The notes below the pieces were generated by a model. The model was not told the DNA's origin. It did no database searches and saw nothing but the letters and a program-made list of their open reading frames with translations. This document shows, in pieces, positions 26,220 to 34,909 of a DNA stretch of 64,000 nucleotides (position 1 is the stretch's first letter; each line of letters opens with the position of its first letter). Both the position numbers and the translations under genes were made by a program. This DNA is from Planctomycetota bacterium (GTDB lineage Bacteria; Planctomycetota; UBA1135; JADKAF01): the NCBI GenBank assembly GCA_016719295.1, contig JADKAF010000001.1, positions 3,162,001-3,226,000 on the forward strand, given 5' to 3'.

Positions 26220-27209
26220 TCAGTTGGTCTGCGCGCGAACGCCGTTGCTCGTCCGGAGCGAGGAGCTCGCCGGATCGATCGCTGCGACCTGCGCGAAGAG
26301 CGAGGTGCCAGGCAGAGCCGGCGGCGCAGGGAAGGACCAGTCGACGCTGCCGAGCGGATCCGCGGTGCCGGGCAACACGACGAGCGGCAGCAGCTCGAGC
26401 AGACAGCCGGGAGTCCCCGCGATCGGCACGGCGGGAGCGAGGGGCGTCGTCCCCAGCATCAAGAGCGCCTGCGCCTGCGCCGCCGCGTTCGTCGCCGTGA
26501 AGCGCAGCGCGTGCCCGGCTCCCGAGAAGTCGGCGCCGTAGAGCCGAACGCCGCACAGGGCGGCGATCGTCGGATCGATGGGCTCGAAGCTCGCCGGAAC
26601 GACGCCACCGCTCGCGACGAACGCGAGCGTGGTTCGCTGCGAGGCGAACTCGGTGCCCGCGGCTCGCAGCGAGACATAGCCGAAGAGCTGCACGCGGACG
26701 AATCGACTCAGCGGCCCCATCAGCGGGAGCGCGATCGTTCCCGAGTGATTGCCGCCGAGCTGTAGCTCGTTCGTCCCGTCCGCATCGATGTCGACCGCGA
26801 TCCAGGTCTGCACGAGAGCCGAGTTCGCGCCCGTCGAGCTGACACGCACCTCCCCCGAGCTCGACGTGGGGAGCAACCAGAGCCACGACTGCGGAGCAGG
26901 TGCTCCGGTGCCGCTCATGGTGTGGGCCTGGGCCCACCCACCCATCGAGCTCGCTCCGCAATCCAAGTCCAGATGGATCCGGTCGCCCTGGGAGCGCGCG
27001 CGCACTTCGAGGCGCGCAAAGCCGGAGGCGAAGCTCGTCACCGTCGCTTCCTGCGACGCGACGAACCCCGCGGGCAAGCCGCGCCGGCTCGTGTGGAACG
27101 AGGTGCCGGCGAACACTTCGCAGGCGGTCTCCGCGGAGAGGACCGGCTCCTGCGCGGGCAGAACCGCGGCGAGCGCCGCGATGGCGGCAAGGACGGGAAG
27201 CGTGCGCAT
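26220..27209 (-). CDS. Secreted protein with a C-terminal module shared with neighbours
   Basis: A 329-aa protein starting MRTLPVLAAIAALAAVLPAQ (signal peptide). The body is beta-rich with small residues and an Asp-rich loop (VDIDADGTNELQLGG). The C-terminal about 70 residues (GCLLELLPLVVLPGT..., ending SSLRTSNGVRAQTN) follow a pattern also seen at the ends of the 27608 and 48775 products (small hydrophobic strands, then a short terminal strand), which may be a sorting or surface-display tail. The ATG at 27207-27209 is chosen because it gives a good signal peptide; the longer frame to 27440 is Arg-rich. Function unknown. Confidence 0.75.
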   Translation of the reverse strand: MRTLPVLAAIAALAAVLPAQEPVLSAETACEVFAGTSFHTSRRGLPAGFVASQEATVTSFASGFARLEVRARSQGDRIHLDLDCGASSMGGWAQAHTMSGTGAPAPQSWLWLLPTSSSGEVRVSSTGANSALVQTWIAVDIDADGTNELQLGGNHSGTIALPLMGPLSRFVRVQLFGYVSLRAAGTEFASQRTTLAFVASGGVVPASFEPIDPTIAALCGVRLYGADFSGAGHALRFTATNAAAQAQALLMLGTTPLAPAVPIAGTPGCLLELLPLVVLPGTADPLGSVDWSFPAPPALPGTSLFAQVAAIDPASSSLRTSNGVRAQTN

Positions 27210-27607
27210 GGAAGCCTGGTTGGGGTCGAGCCGGCCGCGCAGGCAATCGCCATGCCGAAGTGCGCGAAGCCGGTGACTTGCTCGACGCGGCAGGACGGCG
27301 AGCCCGAGCCAGGTTCGCCAGATGCTACGTCGGCCCCACAGCCGGCCCCTCACCGATGCGCTCCGTACCACGAGCGCGAGGCGCTCCTGCCCGCGATCTC
27401 GCGCTACGGCGAGTCGCCCTGCTCGGCGCGCAGCGCTCAAGCAGCCCAGGCGATGTCAAGTTGCAACAAGGTAGCTAGGCCGTCCGAGGGTCTGGTTGGA
27501 GGGTGGAGGCCGTCGAGGCATCTCCTCGCCCTCGAGCGGAAGGATGCCCTCAACCCGCCCGGCGAGCACGCCGTTGCCGCGGTCGCCTCATGTCAGGAAC
27601 TTGCCCC
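27210..27607. other. Intergenic region between divergent secreted-protein genes
   Basis: About 400 bases that must carry two divergent promoters. I see no coding sequence with natural amino acid composition, no tRNA and no strong repeat. A weak AGGA precedes the ATG at 27608. Confidence 0.5.
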
Positions 27608-29572
27608 ATGCGCACGCACCATCTCCCGCTCGCGCTCCACCGCATCGCCTTCGTCCTGGGCTTGGCGCTTCTCTCGCCAGGCCAGGGTTACTCTCAGAGC
27701 GACGAATGCGCTGGAGCAGGCTGGCTCTCCGAGGGCGTGAACGGCCCCTTCAGCAACGCCTCCGCCACCAACAATCCCACCGATCCGCTCTTCGCCTGCG
27801 GCGGCAATCCGACCTTGGCGAAGGATGTCTGGTTCCGCTATCGGCCGGCGGTTTCCGGGACAGTGACCTTCGAGCTCTGCGCTCCGCTCGCGAGCTTCGA
27901 CACGCGCCTGGAGTTCTACGACGGATCGTGCGGAGGGCTGACGCTGGTCCAATGCAACGATGACGCGTGCGGCCTGCAGTCGCGCCTCTCGATCTACGCG
28001 TACGAGTTCACGACCTACGTCGTACGTATCGCAGGATACGAGGGCGCTTCGGGTTCGTTCTCCCTCCGCGTCATCTCGGCAGATTCCTGCGAAGGGGCGG
28101 TCGACATCGCCGACGGCCTGAACGGCCCCTACCAGAACTTCGATGCGAGCAGCTCGGCTCCGCCGTGGACTTGCGGCGTCGGAGGTCGGGACCTCTGGTT
28201 CCGCTATGTCGCGACCTGCACGGGCATGGCGACGGCGGACCTCTGCAACTCGGAGCTCGACACGATCGTCGAAGCCTATTCCGGGAGCTGCGGAACGCTG
28301 GTCTCCCTCGGCTGCAACGACGACGAGCCCGGCTGCGTCGATCGCTCGAAGTTGAGCTTCCCCGTCATCCGCGGCAGCAGCTACTTGCTGCGCGTCGGCG
28401 GTGCGATCGGCGCAATGGGAACGTTCCGGATCCAAATGGGCTGCGGGTATGCACCCACCAACGACACCTGCTCCGCGCCCATTCCCCTGGCCCTGGGCTC
28501 CCACGGGCCCTTCAGCAACCTCTGGGCGACGACCTCATCTCCAGGGGCCTGCTCCTTATCGACCTTCGATCTGTGGTACGGCTTCACCGCTCCTTGCGAC
28601 GCGAGCTTCACTTTCGACACCTGCGGCTCCAGCCTCGACACGGTGCTGAACGTGTTCTCGGGCTCGTGCTCGAATCTCAGCTCGCTCGGATGCAACGACG
28701 ACGCCTGCGGAAACCAGTCGCGCGTCAGCGTGAACTTGCTACGTGGCCAGCAGGTTCTGGTCATGGTGGGCAGCTACGCGGGGCATCAGGGCAGCTTCCT
28801 GTTGAACATCAGCGGTGGCGGCACGCTCCCGAACGACGAGTGCATCGGCGCGACACCGCTTTCCGTCGGCGACAACGGCCCGTTCACGACGGTCGGCGCG
28901 ACCACCTCGAGTCCCTCGATGGGCTGCAGCAGCGCCAGCTGCGATGTCTGGCACAGCTTCACCGCGCCCTGCAGCGGTGACTGGATCTTCGATACCTGCG
29001 GGGCCGCCTTCGACACCGTCTTGCAGGTCTACTCCGGCTCGTGCGCGTCTCCGACCAGCCTCGGCTGCAATGACGACGCCTGCGGACTCCAGTCGCGCGT
29101 CACGGCGACGGGCCTGCTCGCCGGCCAAACGGTGCTCGTGCGCGTCGGCGGCTTCGCGGGTCTCCAAGGCACCTACGGCCTGCGCGCGTCGCTGACGGGC
29201 GAGGTTGGCTCCATCAGCAACGTAGCCACTCGCTGCGGCGGCCTCAGACTATCGGCGACCGGCGCACCCACGCTGGCCAGCTCGCTCACCTTCACCCTGG
29301 GCGGCGGTAGCGGCGCGACCACTCTCTGGTTCGGCGCCGCGATCGGCCCGATCCAGATCTGCTCCCCCGAGCCCTGCGCGCTTGGCGCGAACCTGGACGT
29401 GATCCTCGGCAGCGTGACCAGCGTTCGCATCCCGGTGCCATGCGACGGGTCCCTGATCGGCGGCTCGGTCGCTTGCCAGGGCGTGGACTTGATCCTCGCC
29501 CCGGGCACTTGCCCCCCGGGCCAGGGCTTCCATCTCGACTTCTCCAATACCTTGATCGTCACGCTCAACTGA
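27608..29572 (+). CDS. Secreted protein with four tandem Cys-rich repeats and a C-terminal module
   Basis: A 654-aa exported protein. The signal peptide ends near SPGQGYSQ. Four repeats of about 120 residues begin near 31, 159, 285 and 409. Each has NDxC near its start, NGPF(S/T)N, a DxW(F/Y)x(F/Y/S) strand, a FDTC-like segment, (Y/F)SGSC and CNDDxCGxQSR, then a VR(V/I)GG(F/Y) strand. Invariant cysteines suggest disulfide-stabilised beta-sandwich domains (pre-peptidase C or jelly-roll style). Residues about 526-654 form a different C-terminal module (GSISNVATRCGGLRLSATG ... NTLIVTLN) also present in the LPMO at 48775. The start ATG at 27608 is chosen for the signal peptide. Probably a surface or matrix-binding protein. 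Confidence 0.82.
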   Translation: MRTHHLPLALHRIAFVLGLALLSPGQGYSQSDECAGAGWLSEGVNGPFSNASATNNPTDPLFACGGNPTLAKDVWFRYRPAVSGTVTFELCAPLASFDTRLEFYDGSCGGLTLVQCNDDACGLQSRLSIYAYEFTTYVVRIAGYEGASGSFSLRVISADSCEGAVDIADGLNGPYQNFDASSSAPPWTCGVGGRDLWFRYVATCTGMATADLCNSELDTIVEAYSGSCGTLVSLGCNDDEPGCVDRSKLSFPVIRGSSYLLRVGGAIGAMGTFRIQMGCGYAPTNDTCSAPIPLALGSHGPFSNLWATTSSPGACSLSTFDLWYGFTAPCDASFTFDTCGSSLDTVLNVFSGSCSNLSSLGCNDDACGNQSRVSVNLLRGQQVLVMVGSYAGHQGSFLLNISGGGTLPNDECIGATPLSVGDNGPFTTVGATTSSPSMGCSSASCDVWHSFTAPCSGDWIFDTCGAAFDTVLQVYSGSCASPTSLGCNDDACGLQSRVTATGLLAGQTVLVRVGGFAGLQGTYGLRASLTGEVGSISNVATRCGGLRLSATGAPTLASSLTFTLGGGSGATTLWFGAAIGPIQICSPEPCALGANLDVILGSVTSVRIPVPCDGSLIGGSVACQGVDLILAPGTCPPGQGFHLDFSNTLIVTLN

Positions 29573-29659
29573 GCTCGGGGTGACTCCGCGCCGCCTCGAA
29601 TTCCAGCGGGCGCGCGTCAGCGTACTTGTCGGGGAGCGCCGCTCCGGGCGCTCCTCGAC

Positions 29660-30622
29660 TCAAGCTCGCGGCAACACCCAGACGTTGCGATAGCGCACCG
29701 CATCTCCGTGGTCCTGTAGATAGAGCGGGCCCAGCTCCGGCTTCTCCGCCACCGGCGCCGCGGTCGTGATCCGCGGGCAGGCGGCGTCGTCGTGGATCTT
29801 GATGCCGTTCAGGAACACGGTGAGGCGCGCGGGCGCGACCGGCTGGCCGTCGGCGTCGAAGCGCGCGGCGCGGAACTCGATGTCGTAGGTCTGCCAGCTT
29901 CCGGGCGGGAAGCAGGCGTTGGTGTCCGGCGGGCGCACGCTGTAGATGCCGCCGCACTCGTCGTGCTTGCCCTCCAGGCCGAAGGAGTCGAGCACCTGCA
30001 CCTCGTAGCGGCCCTGCAGGTAGACCCCCGAGTTGCCGCGGCCCTGACCTTGGTCGCCGGGCTCGAAGGGGGTCCGGAACTCGACGTGCACGAGCGCATC
30101 GCCGTGGAGCGTCTTCGAGGTGGCGCCTTGCTCGAGGTTGCCGTCGGCGTCGATCTTCGCCGCGCTCTTCGGCTCTCGGTCCTCGACGAAGTCGTTCGCG
30201 TCCTTGCCGAAGAGCTGGATGGCGCCCTTCGGCGCGGGCAAGCCGAGCGTCGGCGAGACGCGCTCCACGCGTTCGAAGACGAGCGCTTCGCTCCAACCCG
30301 TCATGCGCGCGTGCAGCTTGCCGCCCTTCCAGCGCAGCTCGCCGCGCTCGTGCGCGAAGCGGATCTCCTCGCCCTCGGCGAGACCGCGCACGATCTCGCG
30401 TCCTTCGCGCTGACCGCCGGCGCCGGGCAGGCCGCCCGACCAGAGCACGAGCTCGAAGCTCGAGCCGCCGCGCGCGAGGAGCTGCGCGCCGACCTTGGGC
30501 CGCGCGGGCAAGGCCGAAAGCTCGAGCAGGTACTCGCCTTGCGCGCGCGGCGCGAGCGACAGCGCGGGATCCTGCGGGACAGCGACGAGCGCGAGCGAGA
30601 AGGCGAGGAACGAGGAGATCAC
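29660..30622 (-). CDS. DUF1080 (3-keto-disaccharide hydrolase-like) secreted protein
   Basis: A 320-aa protein with a signal peptide (MISSFLAFSLALVAVPQ). The C-terminal two-thirds match DUF1080: AIQLFGKDANDFVEDREPKS, then HVEFRTPFEPGDQGQGRGNS-GVYLQGRYEVQVLDSFG, GGIYSVRPPDTNACFPPGSWQTYDIEFRA and the final PLYLQDHGDAVRYRNVWV. It is a concanavalin-like beta-sandwich that acts on sugars in some members (3-keto-glucosides) and is abundant in planctomycetes. The N-terminal about 130 residues are less typical. It lies on the minus strand, about 50 bases after the aldolase gene ends, possibly in one transcript. Confidence 0.88.
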   Translation of the reverse strand: MISSFLAFSLALVAVPQDPALSLAPRAQGEYLLELSALPARPKVGAQLLARGGSSFELVLWSGGLPGAGGQREGREIVRGLAEGEEIRFAHERGELRWKGGKLHARMTGWSEALVFERVERVSPTLGLPAPKGAIQLFGKDANDFVEDREPKSAAKIDADGNLEQGATSKTLHGDALVHVEFRTPFEPGDQGQGRGNSGVYLQGRYEVQVLDSFGLEGKHDECGGIYSVRPPDTNACFPPGSWQTYDIEFRAARFDADGQPVAPARLTVFLNGIKIHDDAACPRITTAAPVAEKPELGPLYLQDHGDAVRYRNVWVLPRA

Positions 30623-30674
30623 GAGCGGGCTCCGCAGGCGCGCGCGCCGGGTCGCGGCGCGCGCAGGAACGACA

Positions 30675-31595
30675 CTACTGCGCGTAGATGTCCATCACGT
30701 TCTTCAGGAAGCTCAACGCCTCGGCCTTCGGGCGCTGGAAGGAGTTGCGACCGATGATCGAGCCGAAGGCGCCGCCGGTGTGGAGCCCGCGGATCTCTTC
30801 GTAGACCGCGTCGTTCCCCTTCGCCTCGCCACCCGAGAAGATGACGATGCGCCGGCCGCCGAAGCTCGCCTGAACCACGTGGCGCGTGCGATCCGCGAGC
30901 GTGGCGATCGGGATCTTCTGCTCCTCGTAGACCTTGCGCGCCGCGTCCTGCTCGATGTGCTCGCTCGGCGGCTTCACCTTGATGATGTGCGCTCCGAGCT
31001 GAGCCGCGATCTGCGCGGCGTAGGCCACCACGTCGATCGCCGTCTCGCCCTTCTTCGAGAGTCCCTCGCCGCGGGGATACGACCACACGACGACCGCGAG
31101 GCCCGCAGCGCGCGCTTCTTCGGAGATCTCGCGGAGCTCCTGGTACATGCCGTCGCGCTCGGAGGTCCCGGGATAGATCGTGAAGCCGACGGCGCCACAG
31201 CCCAGGTTCAGCGCGTCTTGCACCGAAGCCGTGACCGAGGACTTCGGATTGGGCGAGCTGTAGAGCGACTCGCTGTTGTTCACCTTCAGGATCAGAGGGA
31301 TCTGCCCGGCGAACTGGCCGGCGCCCGCGGCGATGAAGCCGAGCGGCGCGGCGTAGGCGTTGCAGCCCGACTCGATCGCGAGCTGGTAGTGGTATAGCGG
31401 ATCGTAGCCCGCGGGGTTCTTCGCGAACGACCGGGCCGGGCCGTGCTCGAAGCCCTGGTCGACGGGCAGGATCACCATCTTGCCGGTGCCGGCGAGGCGC
31501 CCGGTCATGAGCATGCGGTAGAGGTTCGCGCGGACCCCCGGCGACTCGGAGTCGTACCAGGAGAGGATCTCGCGCACGCGGGCGGTCGTGGCCAT
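30675..31595 (-). CDS. fbaB: Class I fructose-bisphosphate aldolase (DhnA/FbaB type)
   Basis: A 306-aa Schiff-base aldolase that splits fructose 1,6-bisphosphate into dihydroxyacetone phosphate and glyceraldehyde 3-phosphate. Family signatures are VILPVDQGFEHGPARSF (about 41-57), LKVNNSESL, VGFTIYPGTSERD, the lysine strand HIIKVKPP (K206 or K208 forms the imine) and FSGGEAKGNDAV with GSIIGRNSFQR for phosphate binding. ATG at 31593-31595 gives the normal length. A longer frame is shadow sequence. It is divergent from the dehydrogenase gene, with a repeat array in the gap. Confidence 0.93.
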   Translation of the reverse strand: MATTARVREILSWYDSESPGVRANLYRMLMTGRLAGTGKMVILPVDQGFEHGPARSFAKNPAGYDPLYHYQLAIESGCNAYAAPLGFIAAGAGQFAGQIPLILKVNNSESLYSSPNPKSSVTASVQDALNLGCGAVGFTIYPGTSERDGMYQELREISEEARAAGLAVVVWSYPRGEGLSKKGETAIDVVAYAAQIAAQLGAHIIKVKPPSEHIEQDAARKVYEEQKIPIATLADRTRHVVQASFGGRRIVIFSGGEAKGNDAVYEEIRGLHTGGAFGSIIGRNSFQRPKAEALSFLKNVMDIYAQ

Positions 31596-31783
31596 CGGAG
31601 CAGGTCTCGCGTTGGCGGCCTCCTCGTCGCTCGGGACGCGGGCCGCGGACGGTGGAAGAAGGTCTTCGGCGCGGCGTTGGCCGCTCCGCCGAAGGCTGGC
31701 TAGACTACAGATTCTCGAGGCCCGCGTCCCGTCCTTCGCGGAGGCCTCTCGCCAGAGCCCCCCCGATCCGGCAAGGCGCCGAT

Positions 31784-31879
31784 CGAGCCAGAACACGGCC
31801 GAGCAACGCCGCGGCCGAGAAAGCAACCGGTCGCGCAAGAAGCTGGTCGAGCTAGAAGCCAGTCGAGCAAGAAGGACTG
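31784..31879. repeat. Six 16-bp tandem degenerate repeats upstream of the dehydrogenase
   Basis: Units start exactly every 16 bases at 31784, 31800, 31816, 31832, 31848 and 31864, each beginning CGAG or CGCG: CGAGCCAGAACACGGC, CGAGCAACGCCGCGGC, CGAGAAAGCAACCGGT, CGCGCAAGAAGCTGGT, CGAGCTAGAAGCCAGT, CGAGCAAGAAGGACTG. The rough consensus is CGAGCAAGAAGCCGGT. A 16-base period cannot encode a protein repeat in one frame. The array ends 11 bases before the ATG at 31891 and would cover the promoter and ribosome-binding region. Confidence 0.6.
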
Positions 31880-31890
31880 ACGGAGCACGG

Positions 31891-33054
31891 ATGAGCCAGG
31901 CACTCTCCATCGTGGCCCTCCCCGGGGACGGCATCGGCCCCGAAGTGATGGCCGAAGGTCTGAAGGTCCTCGAGGCCGCGGCCGCGCAGGCCGGCTTCCG
32001 CTACCAGGTGGAGTCGATCCCCTGCGGCGGCAAGTTCTACCTGCAGCACGGCACGCGCGACTGGCCGGAGGGCGCGGAGGAGAAGTGCGCGCGCGCGGAT
32101 CTGATCCTGCTCGCCGCGGTCGGCTGGCCCGACCCCAAGGGCGGCGGTCCGGTGACGATGCCGGGCGGGCGCATGGCGGGCTACTCCGCCGTGATCGGGA
32201 ACCGCATCGAGCTCGACCTCTACGCGAACGTGCGCCCCGTGCAGCTCTACGAAGGGCTGAAGCACCGGATCCACGGCGCGTTCTCCCAGGTCTGGCGGCC
32301 CGAGAAGGTCGACATGGTGTTCCTGCGCGAGAACACCGAGGACCTCTACTGCGGGATCGGCGGCACGCTGCAGCGCGGCGGCCGGAAAGAGCTCGCCGTC
32401 GACGATCGCGTGATCACGCGCGTCGGCTCGGAGCGCGTGATCCGCCGAGCCTTCGAGATCTGCAAGGCCCGCCAGCGCGGCGCGCCCGCGACGGGGCGCA
32501 AGAAGCTCACCGCCATCCTGAAGCACAACGTGATGGACGGCTGCCGGCTCTTCGGCGAGATCTTCGATGAGGTCGCCGTCGAGTATCCCGGCATCGAGAC
32601 CGAGAAGATGATCGTCGACGCGTTCACGCAGTCGCTGATCACCGAACCCGAGCGCTACGACGTGCTCGTGACGACGAACCTCTTCGGCGACATCGTGACG
32701 GATCTCGCCTCCGTGCTGCAGGGCGGGATGGGCATGGCGGTGGGCTGCAACATCGGCGACCGGCACGCGATGTTCGAGCCCATCCACGGCTCGGCGCCGC
32801 CGCTCGTCGGCGGCAAGGCGAACCCGCTCGCGATGATCCTCGCGGTGAAAGAGGCGCTGGCCTGGCAGTCCACGCGCAGCGGCGACGCGAAGCTGATGCG
32901 CGGCGCGGAAGCGATCGAGCGCGCGGTGCGCAGCCTCGTGCGCATCGGGAAGCCGCTCACCTCGGACCTCGTGCCGAGCAGCGAAGCGCATTCGACCGCG
33001 GAGGTCGGCGACGCCGTCGTCGCGGCTCTCGGCGCCGCGGCCCTGGCCTCGTAG
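31891..33054 (+). CDS. Isocitrate/isopropylmalate-family dehydrogenase
   Basis: A 387-aa beta-decarboxylating dehydrogenase. Landmarks are LPGDGIGPEVMAEGLKVL (about 10-27), NVRPVQLYEG, the loop LRENTEDLYCGIGG, KHNVMDGCRLFGE, VDAFTQSLI, the NLFGDIVTDLASVLQGGMG metal site and FEPIHGSAPPLVGG, ending in a nucleotide-binding region. RENTEDLY resembles isocitrate or homoisocitrate dehydrogenases more than LeuB (which has RELTGG), but the insert GGGPVTMPGGRMAG is unusual, so substrate specificity is left open. The ATG at 31891 follows the 16-bp array. Confidence 0.88.
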   Translation: MSQALSIVALPGDGIGPEVMAEGLKVLEAAAAQAGFRYQVESIPCGGKFYLQHGTRDWPEGAEEKCARADLILLAAVGWPDPKGGGPVTMPGGRMAGYSAVIGNRIELDLYANVRPVQLYEGLKHRIHGAFSQVWRPEKVDMVFLRENTEDLYCGIGGTLQRGGRKELAVDDRVITRVGSERVIRRAFEICKARQRGAPATGRKKLTAILKHNVMDGCRLFGEIFDEVAVEYPGIETEKMIVDAFTQSLITEPERYDVLVTTNLFGDIVTDLASVLQGGMGMAVGCNIGDRHAMFEPIHGSAPPLVGGKANPLAMILAVKEALAWQSTRSGDAKLMRGAEAIERAVRSLVRIGKPLTSDLVPSSEAHSTAEVGDAVVAALGAAALAS

Positions 33055-33067
33055 CGCGGCGATCTCG

Positions 33068-34909
33068 GTGCTCGAGCCGGCGGCTCTCCTCGCGCTGCTC
33101 TCGCTGCCCGCGATCGTCGCTCTGCATCTCTTCCGCCGCGCGCGCGAGCGCAGAGCGGTCTCGGCGCTCTTCCTCTGGGAAGCGCCCGCGCACGAAGCCA
33201 GCGCGGGGCGGCGCCGCGAGCCGCTGCGCCGGAACCTCTCGTTGCTGCTCGAGCTCCTCGCGGCGACCTGCCTCGCGCTCGCGCTCGCCGGCCCGCGCGG
33301 CTGCGCCGACGGCGCCGCGCGGCACATCGTCTTCGTGCTCGACGACACGGCGTCGATGGGCCAGCGGCAGGGGGACGGTCCGAGCGCCGCCGATCGCGTG
33401 CGCGCCGAGATCTCTGCGGAGCTCTCCGCGGCGGCATCGGACACCCGCGTCACGATCCTCGCGAGCGCGGAGACACCGCGCGTGCTGTGCGGACCGCGCG
33501 CCGCGCTCGAGAGCGCGCGCGATGCGCTCGCGCGCTACGCGCCGACCGCGGGGCAGCATTCGCTCGCCGCCGCGGTGGCGCTCGCGCGCGCCGGCTGGCG
33601 CGACGGCGAGCTCCGCGTCTACAGCGATCGAGCACAGGAGCTCGACTTCGAGCTCGAGCTACGCGCCGTCGGCGCCGCGACGCCCAATTGGGCCTTCGTC
33701 GCGGCACGCCGCGTCCCGAGCGACACCGAGCCCGCCGCGGAGCTCCTGCAGCTCGAGGTCGCGAGCTTCGCGCCGGAGACGAAGGAGCTCATCGTGAGCG
33801 TGGAGGAGCTCGTGAGCGGAGCGACGCGCGCGCAGCGCGCGCTCCGCATTCCCGGTGAGAAGCGCGAGACGCTCGAGCTCGCGCTCGAAGGAGCCGCGGG
33901 CGATCTGCGCGTGCGGCTGCGCGCTCCGGCGACGGACGGCTTGGCGCTCGACGACGAGGTGCTGCTACCCGCGCTGCGCGCCCGTCCGCTGCGCTTGCGA
34001 CTCGCGGCGCCAGAAGCAGATCGCCGCGCGCTGCGCCTCGAGCGCGCGAACGGCGTGTTGCCCGATCCGCGCGGCCTCGGCGCGAGCGGCTGGGTCACGG
34101 CGGACGAGCCGTGCGAGCTCCATCTCGGTCGCGGCGCCGCTCCCAGCGACGCCCCGGCCGCGCTGCTCTGGAACGCGCCGAGCACCGACCTACGCGAGCT
34201 CGCGAGCCCCTTCCTCCTCGAGCGGGCGCATCCCGTGCTGCGCGGCGTCGAGCTCGAAGGCGTCGTCTGGGCCGCCGATCCGCGCGCGCGGCCGCCGGGG
34301 CGTGCGCTCGTGCGCGCGGGAGAGCTCGTGCTGGTCAGCGAAGAGCGCCGCGGCGCGCGCTGGCTCCTCCACCTGAACCTCGAGCCCGCGCGCTCGAGCC
34401 TCGGCAGCGCTCCCGACTGGCCGGTGCTGCTCGCGAATGCGATCGAGCGATGTCGCGCGATGCAGCCCGGGCCGCGTGAGACCGTCGTGCCGCTCGGTCG
34501 CGCGCCGCGCGCGATCGGCGTGCCGGGCGAGCCCTACGAGCTCCGCGAGCGCGGCGGCGAGCTGCGCGTCGTCGTGCGCGCGAGCGAGGACGGAACCCTC
34601 GCGCTGCCAGCGCTCCCGCGCGTCGGCATCTACGAGCTCGCCGCGCTCGCGCCGAGCGCGCCGAGCTCGCGCCCGAACAGCGCGACCGAGCGCGGGCCGT
34701 GGACCTTCGCCGCGGCGCTGCTCGACGAGCGCGAATCGGATCTCCGCGATGCCGCGAGCCTCCGGCGCGGAGCTGCGGCTGCGCCCGTGCCGACGGAGAG
34801 GCGGAGCGCGCGGACCCTGAGCACCTTGCTCGTCGCGCTCTTCGCCGCGTTCCTCGCGCTCGATTGGCTCTGGCTCGCGCGCCGCGCGCGGCGAGGAGGG
34901 CAGCGATGA
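33068..34909 (+). CDS. BatA-like membrane protein with VWA-type domain
   Basis: A 613-aa protein (GTG start). The N-terminus has two TM segments (LLALLSLPAIVALHLFRRAR and LLLELLAATCLALALAGPRG) around a BatA-type linker, then a VWA domain starting HIVFVLDDTASMGQ. Here the MIDAS motif is DDTAS rather than DxSxS, so metal binding may be weakened. A C-terminal TM (TLSTLLVALFAAFLALDWLW) ends the chain. It is co-translated with the next VWA gene (4-base overlap). In most planctomycetes such genes sit downstream of a MoxR ATPase and DUF58 protein, which are missing here. Confidence 0.82.
   Translation: MLEPAALLALLSLPAIVALHLFRRARERRAVSALFLWEAPAHEASAGRRREPLRRNLSLLLELLAATCLALALAGPRGCADGAARHIVFVLDDTASMGQRQGDGPSAADRVRAEISAELSAAASDTRVTILASAETPRVLCGPRAALESARDALARYAPTAGQHSLAAAVALARAGWRDGELRVYSDRAQELDFELELRAVGAATPNWAFVAARRVPSDTEPAAELLQLEVASFAPETKELIVSVEELVSGATRAQRALRIPGEKRETLELALEGAAGDLRVRLRAPATDGLALDDEVLLPALRARPLRLRLAAPEADRRALRLERANGVLPDPRGLGASGWVTADEPCELHLGRGAAPSDAPAALLWNAPSTDLRELASPFLLERAHPVLRGVELEGVVWAADPRARPPGRALVRAGELVLVSEERRGARWLLHLNLEPARSSLGSAPDWPVLLANAIERCRAMQPGPRETVVPLGRAPRAIGVPGEPYELRERGGELRVVVRASEDGTLALPALPRVGIYELAALAPSAPSSRPNSATERGPWTFAAALLDERESDLRDAASLRRGAAAAPVPTERRSARTLSTLLVALFAAFLALDWLWLARRARRGGQR

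Noticed and set aside
31784..31879. CRISPR array
   Set aside because: The units are 16 bases, degenerate and contiguous with no spacers, and no cas gene is in the window.
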